Source: Sinorhizobium terangae (GTDB lineage Bacteria; Pseudomonadota; Alphaproteobacteria; Rhizobiales; Rhizobiaceae). Taken from it: a stretch of DNA of 64,000 bases. The notes under the pieces were generated by a model. It was not told the DNA's origin. It did no database searches and saw only the letters and a list, made by a program, of their open reading frames with translations. A program made the position numbers and the translations under genes. This document shows, piece by piece, positions 52,310 through 61,038 of this stretch. Position 1 is the stretch's first letter; each line of letters begins with the position of its first letter. The stretch lies in assembly GCF_009601505.1 (NCBI RefSeq), contig NZ_WITC01000136.1, forward strand, positions 1 to 64,000. Reading direction: 5' to 3'.

Positions 52310-54004
52310 TCAGCGCGTGTCGTGTTTGAGGGCGGCTGCCAGTGTTGCCCGCGCCTCCCGCAAGGCATGTGCAGCGAGGTTTCGGCATTGTCGGGCGTGC
52401 ACGGCATAAAACGGCAGTTCGGGCGAGCTCTGCGGCAGGTCGGCAAGCTCGCGCAGGCCGGCAAGCGATGGCCAGGCCGGGTGCGGCAGGGCGCTGTCGT
52501 GGCTGAAGCGGTGTCCGGTCGTGTAATTGAGGGGCACGAGCAGACGAGACACCTGCATGAGGGAGCGGTTGATCGCTTCCAGCGCGTCCTCGCCGGCGCT
52601 CTCGGCCATCCTGTTCACAGCCTGTACCGCTTCCTCGAACGCGCCAAGGCGCGAAATCAAAATGTCGATGTCCATGCGGTCGGCGAGGCGGTCCTGAAGG
52701 GTCAGCAGTTCCTTCCTCATCGAAGCGGCAACGGCGGTGTAGTCGAGCGGTAGCACTGGCGCAGTCAACAGGCGCCACAGAACGCGCAGCACGATTGCCG
52801 TGTCGCGTTCAAGGTTGTCGAGATCGATGTGCTCTGCCGTGTCGTGCGGCGTATGCCACCACCAGCCAAGCGCCGTCAGCATCTTGACGGGACCGGGCGG
52901 CTGATGGCTGAGGCTGCCGAACATCGACGGTATGCCAACACCCCAGAACGACTGGTCTGCGGCCCGGCCGTGGCGGCGACCGGCGTGGCGCTGTCCGCTG
53001 ACCGCCTCGACCGCTTCAGCCGCAACGGATTTCAACTCGTCGATGACAGCCGAGTTGGTAAGCACGCTTGCCCCCCCGCCGCCGGTCGAATCGACATTCA
53101 CATGGGCGACGCAGCGCCGATCGAGCTCGTCCCAATATTCGTCCGCATACCACGCGGATCCCGAATAGCGCCCATGCGAATGGCCGGACCAGAAGCAGAG
53201 ACGCAAGCCCCGCCGCCACGGGCCGCGCCGCCCGGCGAGCAGCCTTGCCGCCTCCAGCATGGTGGCGTTGGCGCCTCCGTTGTCCATGACACCGTAGTGC
53301 CAGGTGTCGTGATGGCCGGAAAACAGCACGAAAGGGGCGCCGTCGTCCACTTTCTTTTCAGCAGGCAGCTCCGCAACGAGAATGGGCGTTTTGCGCCAGC
53401 TGGTATCGACCTCCGCCCAAAGCGACACCTGCACGATCTCGCCCGCTTGGCATTGCGCCCGTAGCCTCGCGCCGTCGTCGCGCGCGATCGTACAAACGAC
53501 CGTCGTTGGAAGCTTCGGCCGCGTCACCTGCGAGGGACTGCCCCATACCGGTGAAACGCACATTTCGTAAAGGTGTTCGTTCGGGCTGATATGAAGCTGG
53601 CCCAGAGCGCCATGCGCGCTTGCGAGCGCGGTCACTTCCTCGGTGGCAATGCCGTCGACAAGAACGATCTTGCCTCTGACATCGACGGAGGCGAAGGCCG
53701 CCTCGTCGCCCTCACCGACATAGACGATCGGCGCGCGGATGCCGTCGCTTGTCGTCGCAACCGACATCGAATGCGTGATGCAGCGCAGGTTTTCGCCGTT
53801 TGCCTCGACGCGAGCCTGTCCGGGCAGGCTGATATAGGCGTCGTGGAACAGAAGCTCCGTGCGATAGCCGTAGGACGCCATCTCCCGTTCGAGATAACGG
53901 AAGCTCTCAAGTTCCTCAGGCGTTCCCGAGAGCTTGATGCGGCGGCCGAACTCCTCGATATGGGCAGCCAGCCGCTCTCGATCGGGTTGAGCTAGGTCAA
54001 GCAT
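52310..54004 (-). CDS. M28-like zinc hydrolase with PA domain, altered active site
   Basis: 564 aa. An N-terminal part with a PA-like insertion (VYVGEGDEAAFASVDVRGKI, VLVDGIATEEVTALASAHGA) precedes an M28 metallopeptidase core: FSGHHDTWHYGVMDNGGANA (His and Asp ligands), HVNVDSTGGG (Asp) and WHTPHDTAEHIDLDNLERD (His). Where M28 enzymes have the catalytic Glu-Glu pair this protein reads FWSGHSHGRYSGSAWY. The C-terminal ~170 residues are helical. The ATG at 54004 overlaps the M20 gene by 8 bases; ten more codons upstream are possible. No signal peptide. Probably acts on an imported peptide or amide. Confidence 0.82.
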   Translation of the reverse strand: MLDLAQPDRERLAAHIEEFGRRIKLSGTPEELESFRYLEREMASYGYRTELLFHDAYISLPGQARVEANGENLRCITHSMSVATTSDGIRAPIVYVGEGDEAAFASVDVRGKIVLVDGIATEEVTALASAHGALGQLHISPNEHLYEMCVSPVWGSPSQVTRPKLPTTVVCTIARDDGARLRAQCQAGEIVQVSLWAEVDTSWRKTPILVAELPAEKKVDDGAPFVLFSGHHDTWHYGVMDNGGANATMLEAARLLAGRRGPWRRGLRLCFWSGHSHGRYSGSAWYADEYWDELDRRCVAHVNVDSTGGGGASVLTNSAVIDELKSVAAEAVEAVSGQRHAGRRHGRAADQSFWGVGIPSMFGSLSHQPPGPVKMLTALGWWWHTPHDTAEHIDLDNLERDTAIVLRVLWRLLTAPVLPLDYTAVAASMRKELLTLQDRLADRMDIDILISRLGAFEEAVQAVNRMAESAGEDALEAINRSLMQVSRLLVPLNYTTGHRFSHDSALPHPAWPSLAGLRELADLPQSSPELPFYAVHARQCRNLAAHALREARATLAAALKHDTR

Positions 54005-55421
54005 CGCGCTTCTCCGGCAGCGGCGGATCGACATCGTCCGGGATCGGGTTCACGAAAGGCGTGCCGTCCAGTCTCGCCGCATGATCGGCCTTGGCGGCGG
54101 CTATGAGATCGGGCTTCAGGATCAGGTCGAGCGCCGTGCTCGCCATCACCTTTGCCGCATGTTCCATGCCCTTGTGCGCGGCTGGCAGCTTGCCTTGAGC
54201 GACGAGTTGCCAGGAATGACCGGGCGTTCCGATGGCGTAGGTCGCGCCGCGCATCTGGACGGTCGGCACAATCCAACTCACCGTGCCGACGTCGGTCGAA
54301 CCGACGAGCGTGCCGTTGCCGCTTTCCGGCGGAAAGATCGTGTCACACAGGGCAACGCCGCGACGCACCTTCAGCCCGAAGCGCTCGAAGGAAGAGGCAA
54401 TATCCTCCTTCGAGAAGGTCTCCTGGAATTTGGCCGCAAGGTCGCGGTCCTCTTCATCAAAGACCGGGGGACCGAGGCGTTCCAGGTGCGAATGCATCAG
54501 GGATTCGAGCGGGGTGTTGCCGACGAGGTTGGCGTCGCCGCTGACGATTTCGCTCCGCACCGTCGTGCCGGTCATCAGTGCCGCGCCGTCGGCGACATTC
54601 CTTACGCGGGCGGACAGATCGAGCAGTTCCGGCAGACTGCGGGCGCGGACGAGATAGCGCACCGTCGCGCGCGCCTGGACGACGTTCGGTGCGTGCCCGC
54701 CGGTATCGGTGACGGCATAGTGGATGCGGGCGGTCGACGGCATGTGCTCGCGCAGATAGTTGACACCCACATTCATGAGCTCGACGGCGTCGAGCGCGCT
54801 GCGGCCGAGATGGGGCGAAGCGGCGGCATGCGAGGCGCGGCCGCTGAAGTGGAAATTGATCTCGTTGCAGGCGAGCGAGATCGGGTTGTTGACGCCGGCG
54901 AAGGGTGCCGGATGCCAGGAAATGGCGATATCGACGTCGTCGAAAACGCCCGCCCGCACCATGAAGCCCTTGGACGAGCCGCCCTCCTCGGCAGGGCAGC
55001 CGTAATAGCGAATCCGCGCCTTGATGCGGTTGGCCTCCAGATAGTCCTTGACGGCAGTTGCCGCCATCATCGAGCCGGCGCCGAGCAGGTTATGTCCGCA
55101 GCCATGGCCGTTGCCGCCGACAACGAGCGGCCTCTCCTCGGCAATCCCCGCCTCCTGGCTCAAACCCGGTAGCGCGTCGAACTCTCCAAGGATGGCGATA
55201 ACCGGGCCGCCCTCGCCCGCCTCGCCCATCACTGCCGTCGGCATGCCGGCAATGCCGCGCGCGACGCGGAAACCTTCAGTCTCCAGCATGGCCGCGTGCG
55301 CAGCGGACGAGCTGTATTCCTCGTAGTTGGTTTCCGGCGTGTCCCACACACGGTCGCTCAAGGAGCAGAACGCTTCGCGCTTCTTTTCGACGAGGTCCCA
55401 GACGGCATCGGAATTTTTCAT
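53997..55421 (-). CDS. M20-family amidohydrolase (AbgB-like)
   Basis: 474-aa cytoplasmic zinc amidohydrolase close to AbgB (p-aminobenzoyl-glutamate hydrolase subunit B). Metal-site motifs: GGNGHGCGHNLLGAGSM, GCPAEEGGSSKGFMV, SWHPAP and IGTPGHSWQLVAQ; the dimerisation domain starts near FHFSGRASHAAASPHLGRSA. Family members cleave N-acyl or aryl-amide bonds to amino acids. First gene of the operon with an M28-like enzyme and an amino-acid importer, suggesting use of N-acylated or amide-linked amino acids. Confidence 0.9.
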   Translation of the reverse strand: MKNSDAVWDLVEKKREAFCSLSDRVWDTPETNYEEYSSSAAHAAMLETEGFRVARGIAGMPTAVMGEAGEGGPVIAILGEFDALPGLSQEAGIAEERPLVVGGNGHGCGHNLLGAGSMMAATAVKDYLEANRIKARIRYYGCPAEEGGSSKGFMVRAGVFDDVDIAISWHPAPFAGVNNPISLACNEINFHFSGRASHAAASPHLGRSALDAVELMNVGVNYLREHMPSTARIHYAVTDTGGHAPNVVQARATVRYLVRARSLPELLDLSARVRNVADGAALMTGTTVRSEIVSGDANLVGNTPLESLMHSHLERLGPPVFDEEDRDLAAKFQETFSKEDIASSFERFGLKVRRGVALCDTIFPPESGNGTLVGSTDVGTVSWIVPTVQMRGATYAIGTPGHSWQLVAQGKLPAAHKGMEHAAKVMASTALDLILKPDLIAAAKADHAARLDGTPFVNPIPDDVDPPLPEKRDA

Positions 55422-55452
55422 CGTTTACTGGCTTCCACAACAATGGTATCCA

Positions 55453-55468
55453 AAATTGGCGCCAATTT
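55453..55468. promoter_or_regulatory. Perfect palindrome in the divergent promoter region
   Basis: AAATTGGCGCCAATTT, a perfect 16-base palindrome 32 bases upstream of the M20 gene and 236 bases from the GntR gene. Size and position fit a dimeric GntR operator controlling the hydrolase/transport operon. Confidence 0.65.
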
Positions 55469-55703
55469 ATGACAACATTTTGAAGCACGCAAGCGCGTTA
55501 TGGGTGTAAAACAGAGGGCGCGAAGAGATTTTTCCACGGCTTTGCGGGTGACTGCATCTTGGAGAGCAGTCGGGCGCAATGGCAGAATGAGAGGCAGGTC
55601 CTGCAGCGCCGCGCATCTTAACCAGACGCGAAAGGGACGCGGCAGAACTTTGAATTGCTGCCTGTTTTGTTCGAAAGAGGAAAACCTGCAGTAGGGAGGC
55701 TGT

Positions 55704-56336
55704 ATGAACAAGGTGAAACCGCGGGAAGCAAACAATCCGACTGCAGTCGATGTCACGGACCTGATTCTCCATGACATTCAGACCGGCGTGCTTGCACCCG
55801 GATCATGGCTGAAGCAGATCGACCTGGAGCAACGCTACCAGTGCACGAGGCCGGAAGTGCGGCGCGCACTCGACCGGCTTGCGCAACGCCGCCTTGTCGA
55901 ACATGTGCCGAACCGCGGCTATCATGTGTACGAGCCCGATGGCCGGCAGGCTTCCGAAGTCAGCGAAATTCGCATCCTGCTCGAAGCGGGGGTTGCGGGC
56001 AAAATCGCCGCCAACGCGTCAGAGCTGGACGTCGAGGCCCTGCGTGACCTCGCGTCGCGCTTCGACACGCTCATTCTCGAAGGAACGCCGATCGAGCTCT
56101 ACGAGGCCAATCTTGCCTTTCACCATCGGCTGCTTTCGCTCTGCGGCAACAAGGAACTCGTCAATCTCGTGACCGAGATCCGCCAGCGCACATCGTCGGC
56201 CCCGGTCTCGCAGTGGAAGACACGGGCGCGCATCGAACAATCCTCGCGCGAGCACCATCAAATGATCGACGCCGTTGCCGCCGGCGATGGAGCAACCCTC
56301 AAGGAAGCGATTGCACGCCACATTCGCCAGGATTGA
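55704..56336 (+). CDS. GntR-family (FadR-type) transcriptional regulator
   Basis: 210 aa. Winged helix: TDLILHDIQTGVLAPGSWLK, QIDLEQRYQCTRPEVRRALD, HVPNRGYHVYEP. C-terminal FCD helical ligand domain: EIRILLEAGVAGKIA, YEANLAFHHRLLSLCGNKEL, SREHHQMIDAVAAGD, where the His residues usually bind a metal. The C-terminus is slightly short. GGGAGG precedes the ATG. Divergent from the M20/M28/ABC operon, which it probably represses. Confidence 0.9.
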   Translation: MNKVKPREANNPTAVDVTDLILHDIQTGVLAPGSWLKQIDLEQRYQCTRPEVRRALDRLAQRRLVEHVPNRGYHVYEPDGRQASEVSEIRILLEAGVAGKIAANASELDVEALRDLASRFDTLILEGTPIELYEANLAFHHRLLSLCGNKELVNLVTEIRQRTSSAPVSQWKTRARIEQSSREHHQMIDAVAAGDGATLKEAIARHIRQD

Positions 56337-56338
56337 GC

Positions 56339-56356
56339 GCGCGCCACCGGGCGCGC
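56339..56356. terminator. GC-rich hairpin after the GntR gene
   Basis: GCGCGCC-ACCG-GGCGCGC, a perfect 7-bp stem three bases after the regulator stop, in the gap between convergent genes. No T run follows. Confidence 0.5.
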
Positions 56357-56497
56357 CTGTTGCGGCTCGTCGCGTGGTCAGAAATTTGTCACGAACTTCA
56401 CCCAGATGGCGTCGCCCTGGGACCTGTCCTGAGCAATAATCATGCTGCCACGAAGCGTGCCCATGTCGGGCTGCGGCGCGCAGAGAGGAAAGATAAA

Positions 56498-57493
56498 TTA
56501 ATCTCCCCAGCGCAGCGCCGCCGTGTCGACCGGCGCGTCCCACAGCGAAAGCTCTCGGTCCGCAAGACGCGCGACGGTGATTGACAGGCCCGCCATGTCC
56601 AACGAGGTCACGTAGGTTCCGACCAGCGACCGGGCGATCGTAAGGCCGAGGCGCTCGCACTGCGCTTTCGCAGTATTGTATACGAGGTAAAGCTCCGACG
56701 CCGGTGTACCACCGTAGCCATTGATGAACATGAGGAGTTTTTCGTCACGTTCCGATACCAGCTCGCCCAAGATTGCCTCGAGCATAGTTTCCACAATTTC
56801 GTCGGCCGTGGCGAACTTGACCCGTGCGCGCCCCGGCTCTCCGTGAATGCCTACCCCGATCTCCATTTCATCTTCAGCCAGAACGAACGTCTCCCGCTCC
56901 GTGTCGGGCACGGTAACACCACGCAGCGAAACTCCCATCGTGCGGATGCGACCGTTCAGGCTCTCGCCGAGCGCGCTCAGTTCATCGAGCCGCCAGCCGG
57001 CCTCCGCCGCCGCCCCGAGCAGCTTCTCTACCACGAGGGTCCCCGCAACGCCTCTCCTGCCTTGGCTGCGCTTCGACCCGCCGGGATCGACGTCGTCGCG
57101 CACCACGACGGTGGCGATCCGGTGCTCCGCCGCGACGAACTCGGAGGCCATCTCGAAATTCATGACGTCGCCGTCATAATTCTTGACGATGAGCAGACAC
57201 CCCTCGCCCCCGTCCGTTTCCCGGATCGCGGCAATGATCTGGTCCGGCGTCGGAGAAGTGAAGACATGCCCGGTGCACGCGGCATCCAACATACCTCTCC
57301 CGACAAATCCGACGTGCATCGGCTCGTGCCCGGCGCCGCCGCCCGAAATGAGCGAGACCTTGCCCGGCCGAAGGCTGCGCCGGCGAACGAACTTCCCGTC
57401 GGCGCCGAAGGTCACCAGCCGTTCGTGGGCCGCCACCAGGCCCGCCAGGCTCTCAGTAACCAGCGTCTCGGCTCGGTTCATGAATTTCTTCAT
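56498..57493 (-). CDS. dhaK: Dihydroxyacetone kinase subunit DhaK
   Basis: 331-aa DhaK subunit that binds dihydroxyacetone covalently and passes it to DhaL for phosphorylation. SLISGGGAGHEPMHVGFVGR, LLIVKNYDGDVMNFEMA and the substrate-binding His in VGIHGEPGRARVKF are visible; MFINGYGGTPASELY follows. The ATG at 57493 has GGGAGGGG just upstream; the longer frame upstream lacks family character. It is the last gene of the dha operon (DhaL, EIIA, HPr and EI precede it). Transfer from a PEP-dependent phosphorelay is expected. Confidence 0.92.
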   Translation of the reverse strand: MKKFMNRAETLVTESLAGLVAAHERLVTFGADGKFVRRRSLRPGKVSLISGGGAGHEPMHVGFVGRGMLDAACTGHVFTSPTPDQIIAAIRETDGGEGCLLIVKNYDGDVMNFEMASEFVAAEHRIATVVVRDDVDPGGSKRSQGRRGVAGTLVVEKLLGAAAEAGWRLDELSALGESLNGRIRTMGVSLRGVTVPDTERETFVLAEDEMEIGVGIHGEPGRARVKFATADEIVETMLEAILGELVSERDEKLLMFINGYGGTPASELYLVYNTAKAQCERLGLTIARSLVGTYVTSLDMAGLSITVARLADRELSLWDAPVDTAALRWGD

Positions 57494-57608
57494 CCTGCCC
57501 CTCCCACGACGCCGTGCTTTCCTGCCTTGCGCAAATCGCCGCTCGATCGGACAGGAACATAGAGGGTTCTGCCGGAGGCAGCGACATACTGAAACACATC
57601 GCGACCCT

Positions 57609-58019
57609 CTAATCCATCGTTCCGACCAGTTTCGCCATATTGCGGACGAGTTCCTCGATCGCTTCGTCGAACAGGCGGTTTTTCTTTTCATCGCCGAGAT
57701 CGGGAACGATCAGCGAGAGCTGGCGCAGCTTCTCCGCACTTGCGAAATCCGGCAGCTTGCCGGGGTGCGCGGACTGATAGGCCTGAAGAAAGCGCTCCTG
57801 CTCGCCCGGGCTGAAATGGCAGACGCGGAAAATCGTCGCCAGGTGGCGCGCCGGCAGCGGGGTCGAATAGGCCGGACTCGTCACCTGAGTGACGAAGCTG
57901 CGATGCTTGCCGAGTGCCTCGGCGAGGCGCTGACGGGTTCCTGACGGCCGATTGTCGATAATCTGCGCCAAGATCGTCTTGTAGGCGATGATGGGGTCTT
58001 CAACCGTCTCGCGCGACAT
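57609..58019 (-). CDS. Hypothetical protein of the dha operon, HTH-like
   Basis: 136 aa: DPIIAYKTILAQIIDNRPSG, TRQRLAEALGKHRSFVTQVT, PARHLATIFRVCHFSPGEQE, RFLQAYQSAHPG, EAIEELVRNMAKLVGTM. The central part resembles a helix-turn-helix of XRE type (RLAEALGKHRSFVTQV). The start is adjacent to the EI stop (no gap). Possibly a regulator of dihydroxyacetone use; function not known to me. Confidence 0.75.
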   Translation of the reverse strand: MSRETVEDPIIAYKTILAQIIDNRPSGTRQRLAEALGKHRSFVTQVTSPAYSTPLPARHLATIFRVCHFSPGEQERFLQAYQSAHPGKLPDFASAEKLRQLSLIVPDLGDEKKNRLFDEAIEELVRNMAKLVGTMD

Positions 58020-59633
58020 TCATTTCATCTCCGCCGCCGCCTGGCCGTCCGTGCACAAGCCGCTGATTGTCGATCGTATGTCAGTCACGCGATCGGGCGC
58101 CACAGAGAAGTGGCGAAGGCCCGCGGCCATGAGCGCCGGTATATGTCGGGGGTCGGAGGCGATCTCGCCGCAGATCCCGATCGGTCTTTTCATCGCCTTG
58201 GCAAGGCCCACGCACTGGGCGATCACCCTAAGGACGGCCGGCGTGGCGGCGTCGTAAAGCGCGGCCACGCTTTGGTCGTCTCTTGCGGCAGCCATCAGAT
58301 ATTGCGCCAGATCATTCGTGCCGAAGGAGAAAAAAGCCGAGTGCGAAAATTGCTCGAGCATCAGCGCCGCCGCCGGAACCTCCACCATCATACCGATCTC
58401 CGGCATGCGCGCCTCCACCCCGCGCCCCAAGAGAACGGCGCGCTCCTCTTCGAAGTAGGTCCGCATCGCGTCGAGCTCGTCTGGCACAGTTACCATCGGC
58501 AGGAGGACGCCAAGATTGCCGTGCACGGCGGCGCGCAACAGCGCGCGCACCTGGGCGCGGGCAAGCTCCGGCCGTGCCAGGAGCAACCGGGTGCCTCTGA
58601 GGCCCATGAAGGATTCACTCTTCCTGGCCCCTAGACCCGGCAATGTCTTGTCGCCGCCTAGATCGAGCATGCGCACGATCGCCGGCGCGTCGCCGGCCCA
58701 TTCCAATGTATGCCGATAGATGTCGTAATGCCTTTGCTCGTTGACGGCATCCGCGGATGAAGCCACCAGAAATTCGGTCCGCATCAGACCGATGCCCGCG
58801 AAGGACGCGGGATTAATGGCCTTGAGCTCGAGTGGATCGTTGATGATGGCGGACAGCCGGATCGCAACGCCGTCGGCGGTTTCGACCACTCCGCCGGCGC
58901 GGCGCGCGGCGATCGGCCGTGCTTCAGCTTTTTTTGGTTTCGCCTCGCGAACATGCCCATCGTCGGGCGCAATAACGACTCGGCCGTTATTCGCATCGAC
59001 GAGCACGCGCGCGCCGTCCGCCACTTCGAACCGCCCCGTCGCCACGACCATGGGCACCGAGCGACCGCGTGCAAGCATCGCCACGTGGCTTGAAACGCTG
59101 CCTTCAAAGAGGACGATGCCGCCGCCGGCGGTCCAGTCATGCGCGAGGAAGCGGCTTGGCTCAAGGTCCTTCCCGACGAAGACCGAACCCGACGCGAAAT
59201 CCTCCAAAGGAAGGCCCGTGAGCGCGCTCACGACGCGATTGCGGATATCGACGACGTCGACCGCGCGGGCGCGCAGCTGCTCATCGGGCGCTTCCTCGAT
59301 ACCGGCGATATAGTCGTCGAGTGCCCCGACCCAAGCGAGAGCGGCGCCATCTCCGGCGACGATCCGGTCCTCGGCCATTTCGACGAGAGCCGGATCGAGC
59401 AGCATCTCGATCTGGAAATCGAGAATGCCGGCGCTCTCCTCGTCCGACCGGTCCGCGAGAGCCCGGAGCTCCGCAACGGCAGTGGCGATGGCCTGCCGCA
59501 GCTTGTCGCGCTCCGCGGCCACGGTGTCGCGTAGCGCAAGCACCTCTGCCGTGACATCGGCGGCGCGATGAACAGGCCCGAGCCCCACGCCGGGAGAGGC
59601 GGCGATTCCGGCGATTTCAACCGCTTCGGCCAT
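58020..59633 (-). CDS. PTS enzyme I (PEP-protein phosphotransferase) dedicated to DhaM
   Basis: 537-aa enzyme I: GIAASPGVGLGPVHRA start, the phospho-His in LFEGSVSSHVAMLARG, PEP-binding GIGLMRTEFLVAS, LDLGGDKTLPGLGARKSESF, FFSFGTNDLAQYLMAA, and the catalytic Cys in PIGICGEIASDPRHIP. Near-complete length, unlike the truncated EI domain of enteric DhaM. Start uncertain: 59633 (MAEAVEI) or 59648 (MKKKSMAEAVEI); both overlap the HPr end. It takes phosphate from PEP for the HPr and EIIA encoded next to it. Confidence 0.88.
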   Translation of the reverse strand: MAEAVEIAGIAASPGVGLGPVHRAADVTAEVLALRDTVAAERDKLRQAIATAVAELRALADRSDEESAGILDFQIEMLLDPALVEMAEDRIVAGDGAALAWVGALDDYIAGIEEAPDEQLRARAVDVVDIRNRVVSALTGLPLEDFASGSVFVGKDLEPSRFLAHDWTAGGGIVLFEGSVSSHVAMLARGRSVPMVVATGRFEVADGARVLVDANNGRVVIAPDDGHVREAKPKKAEARPIAARRAGGVVETADGVAIRLSAIINDPLELKAINPASFAGIGLMRTEFLVASSADAVNEQRHYDIYRHTLEWAGDAPAIVRMLDLGGDKTLPGLGARKSESFMGLRGTRLLLARPELARAQVRALLRAAVHGNLGVLLPMVTVPDELDAMRTYFEEERAVLLGRGVEARMPEIGMMVEVPAAALMLEQFSHSAFFSFGTNDLAQYLMAAARDDQSVAALYDAATPAVLRVIAQCVGLAKAMKRPIGICGEIASDPRHIPALMAAGLRHFSVAPDRVTDIRSTISGLCTDGQAAAEMK

Positions 59634-59961
59634 GCTTTTTTTCTTCATCGAAGTCGCTCTCGACAAGCGCCTTGAGGGCATGGATTGCTTCTGCGGCGCG
59701 CAAACCTCGGGCGCGGATCTTCAGCATCGAGCCCGTGCGAATCCTCGCCCCCATGATCTTGACGATGCTCTTGCCGTTCAGCCAGACGTTGCTGTCGTTG
59801 ACCTCGATCTCGACGGTGCAGGGAAACGACTTGGCAAGCCGCGTGAAGATGACCGACGGACGAGCATGCAGGCCGAAGCCGTGCGTCACCTCGATCTCCG
59901 CCTGGCAGTAACCGTGCGTATCGACTGCCTCCGGCGTTTCCCGTCGCGACCTGTTGTCCAT
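59617..59961 (-). CDS. HPr phosphocarrier, dedicated to DhaM
   Basis: 114-aa HPr-type protein: the phospho-His is in VTHGFGLHARPSVIFTRLAK, and NGKSIVKIMGARIRTGSML contains the Ser seen at the regulatory position of HPr. The N-terminal ~24 residues (MDNRSRRETPEAVDTHGYCQ) are an extension. The start overlaps the EIIA stop by one base, and the end overlaps the EI gene, so the three are co-translated. It carries phosphate from EI to EIIA. Confidence 0.88.
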   Translation of the reverse strand: MDNRSRRETPEAVDTHGYCQAEIEVTHGFGLHARPSVIFTRLAKSFPCTVEIEVNDSNVWLNGKSIVKIMGARIRTGSMLKIRARGLRAAEAIHALKALVESDFDEEKKHGRSG

Positions 59962-60368
59962 CACGGCGACAGCTCCTCCGCGGTTGCCACGACGCGGGCG
60001 AGTGCCGCTCCGCCCGATGCCTCGGCCGCGGCCATCACCGCCCCCTCGACCAGAGGCGCATCGCAAATAATCACTCGTGCGGAACGCGGTTCCCCGAGCA
60101 TTTCGATCGCCATTTCGCTATTGGTCTCCGCCCCGCCGAGATCGACGAAGACGGCGACCCCCGCATCCGACCAGGCGCGTTCGATCGCTGCCATTATTCC
60201 GGCTGCATGCGTACCGAGGCCACCTTCGGCGTTCCCGCCGGACCAGGCGAGCGGTACGCAATCGCCGACCATCTGGCGCACCATGTCGGCCGCCCCCTCG
60301 GCAACAAGCGGAGAATGCGAGACGATGACGATGCCCACATTTGCGGATTTCGGACTCATGCCGGACAT
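59961..60368 (-). CDS. dhaM: DhaM EIIA domain protein
   Basis: 135-aa EIIA (mannose-type) protein: NVGIVIVSHSPLVAEGAADM carries the phospho-His, and AVFVDLGGAETNSEMAIEML and RVIICDAPLVEGAVMAA follow. In E. coli this domain is fused to HPr and EI; here it ends after the EIIA fold and HPr is a separate gene. The start (60368, or 60359) overlaps DhaL by about 13 bases. It passes phosphate to the ADP held by DhaL. Confidence 0.9.
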   Translation of the reverse strand: MSGMSPKSANVGIVIVSHSPLVAEGAADMVRQMVGDCVPLAWSGGNAEGGLGTHAAGIMAAIERAWSDAGVAVFVDLGGAETNSEMAIEMLGEPRSARVIICDAPLVEGAVMAAAEASGGAALARVVATAEELSP

Positions 60369-60979
60369 TGCTCCTCCAAGAAACGACAGATCGCCGCCGT
60401 CAGCAGCGCACAACTCTTCGCGCCGGGATCGACATGTCCGACCGACCGGTCGCCGAGAAAGGCGGCGCGCCCGCGTATCGCCTTCATGCCGAAAGTGAGG
60501 CTTGCCGCCCGTTCCGCCTCTTCGGCGATACCCGCCAATCCCGCGCGCCTTACCACTTCGGCATGCACGGGGTAAAGCACGTCGAGCAGCGTCTTGTCGC
60601 CGGCGCTTGCCCGCCCACGACGGGCGACGGCATCGATGGCATGCTCGAATGCGCGTGCAAAGTCGATCTGCCCGTTCGCACCCGCCAAGTGACGGCCGAT
60701 CTCGATCAGCAGCGTCCCATAGAGCGGACCGGCCGCCCCGCCGACGCTCATGACGAGCGTGAGGCCGGTTTCCTCCAGTGCTTTTGGCAGTGGAAGCTCT
60801 GCGAGACGGCTTCGCTCGGCATAGACCGCCTCCAGGCCGCGACGCATGTTGGTGCCATGGTCTCCGTCGCCGATCGCCCTGTCGAGTTCCGACAGATGAT
60901 CGGCATTGGCGGCAATCACCTCGCGACAGGCCTCGATCAACCCGCCTATGAGCGCTGCGTTTGCCGGCACCTCGGACAC
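60356..60979 (-). CDS. dhaL: Dihydroxyacetone kinase subunit DhaL
   Basis: 207-aa all-helical ADP-binding subunit: HLSELDRAIGDGDHGTNMRR carries the Mg-binding Asp residues, TLVMSVGGAAGPLYGTLLIE and RGRASAGDKTLLDVLYP follow, as do GRAAFLGDRSVGHVDPGAKS elements. Phosphorylates DHA held on DhaK using ADP rephosphorylated by DhaM. It lies 59 bases after the single-chain kinase gene. Confidence 0.9.
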   Translation of the reverse strand: MSEVPANAALIGGLIEACREVIAANADHLSELDRAIGDGDHGTNMRRGLEAVYAERSRLAELPLPKALEETGLTLVMSVGGAAGPLYGTLLIEIGRHLAGANGQIDFARAFEHAIDAVARRGRASAGDKTLLDVLYPVHAEVVRRAGLAGIAEEAERAASLTFGMKAIRGRAAFLGDRSVGHVDPGAKSCALLTAAICRFLEEQCPA

Positions 60980-61038
60980 CTTCTTTCAACCCCTCCCCGA
61001 TCATACTCGCGATCGGTCGCCATCGTTAGAGCATGTGC

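Noticed and set aside
54081-55172. Plus-strand open frame antisense to the M20 amidohydrolase
   Set aside because: No recognisable domain and no ribosome site; mirrors the coding strand.
56379-56475. Minus-strand peptide ending IWVKFVTNF after dhaK, like an outer-membrane protein C-terminus
   Set aside because: Only ~30 residues, no start site or upstream domain; too little to call a gene remnant.
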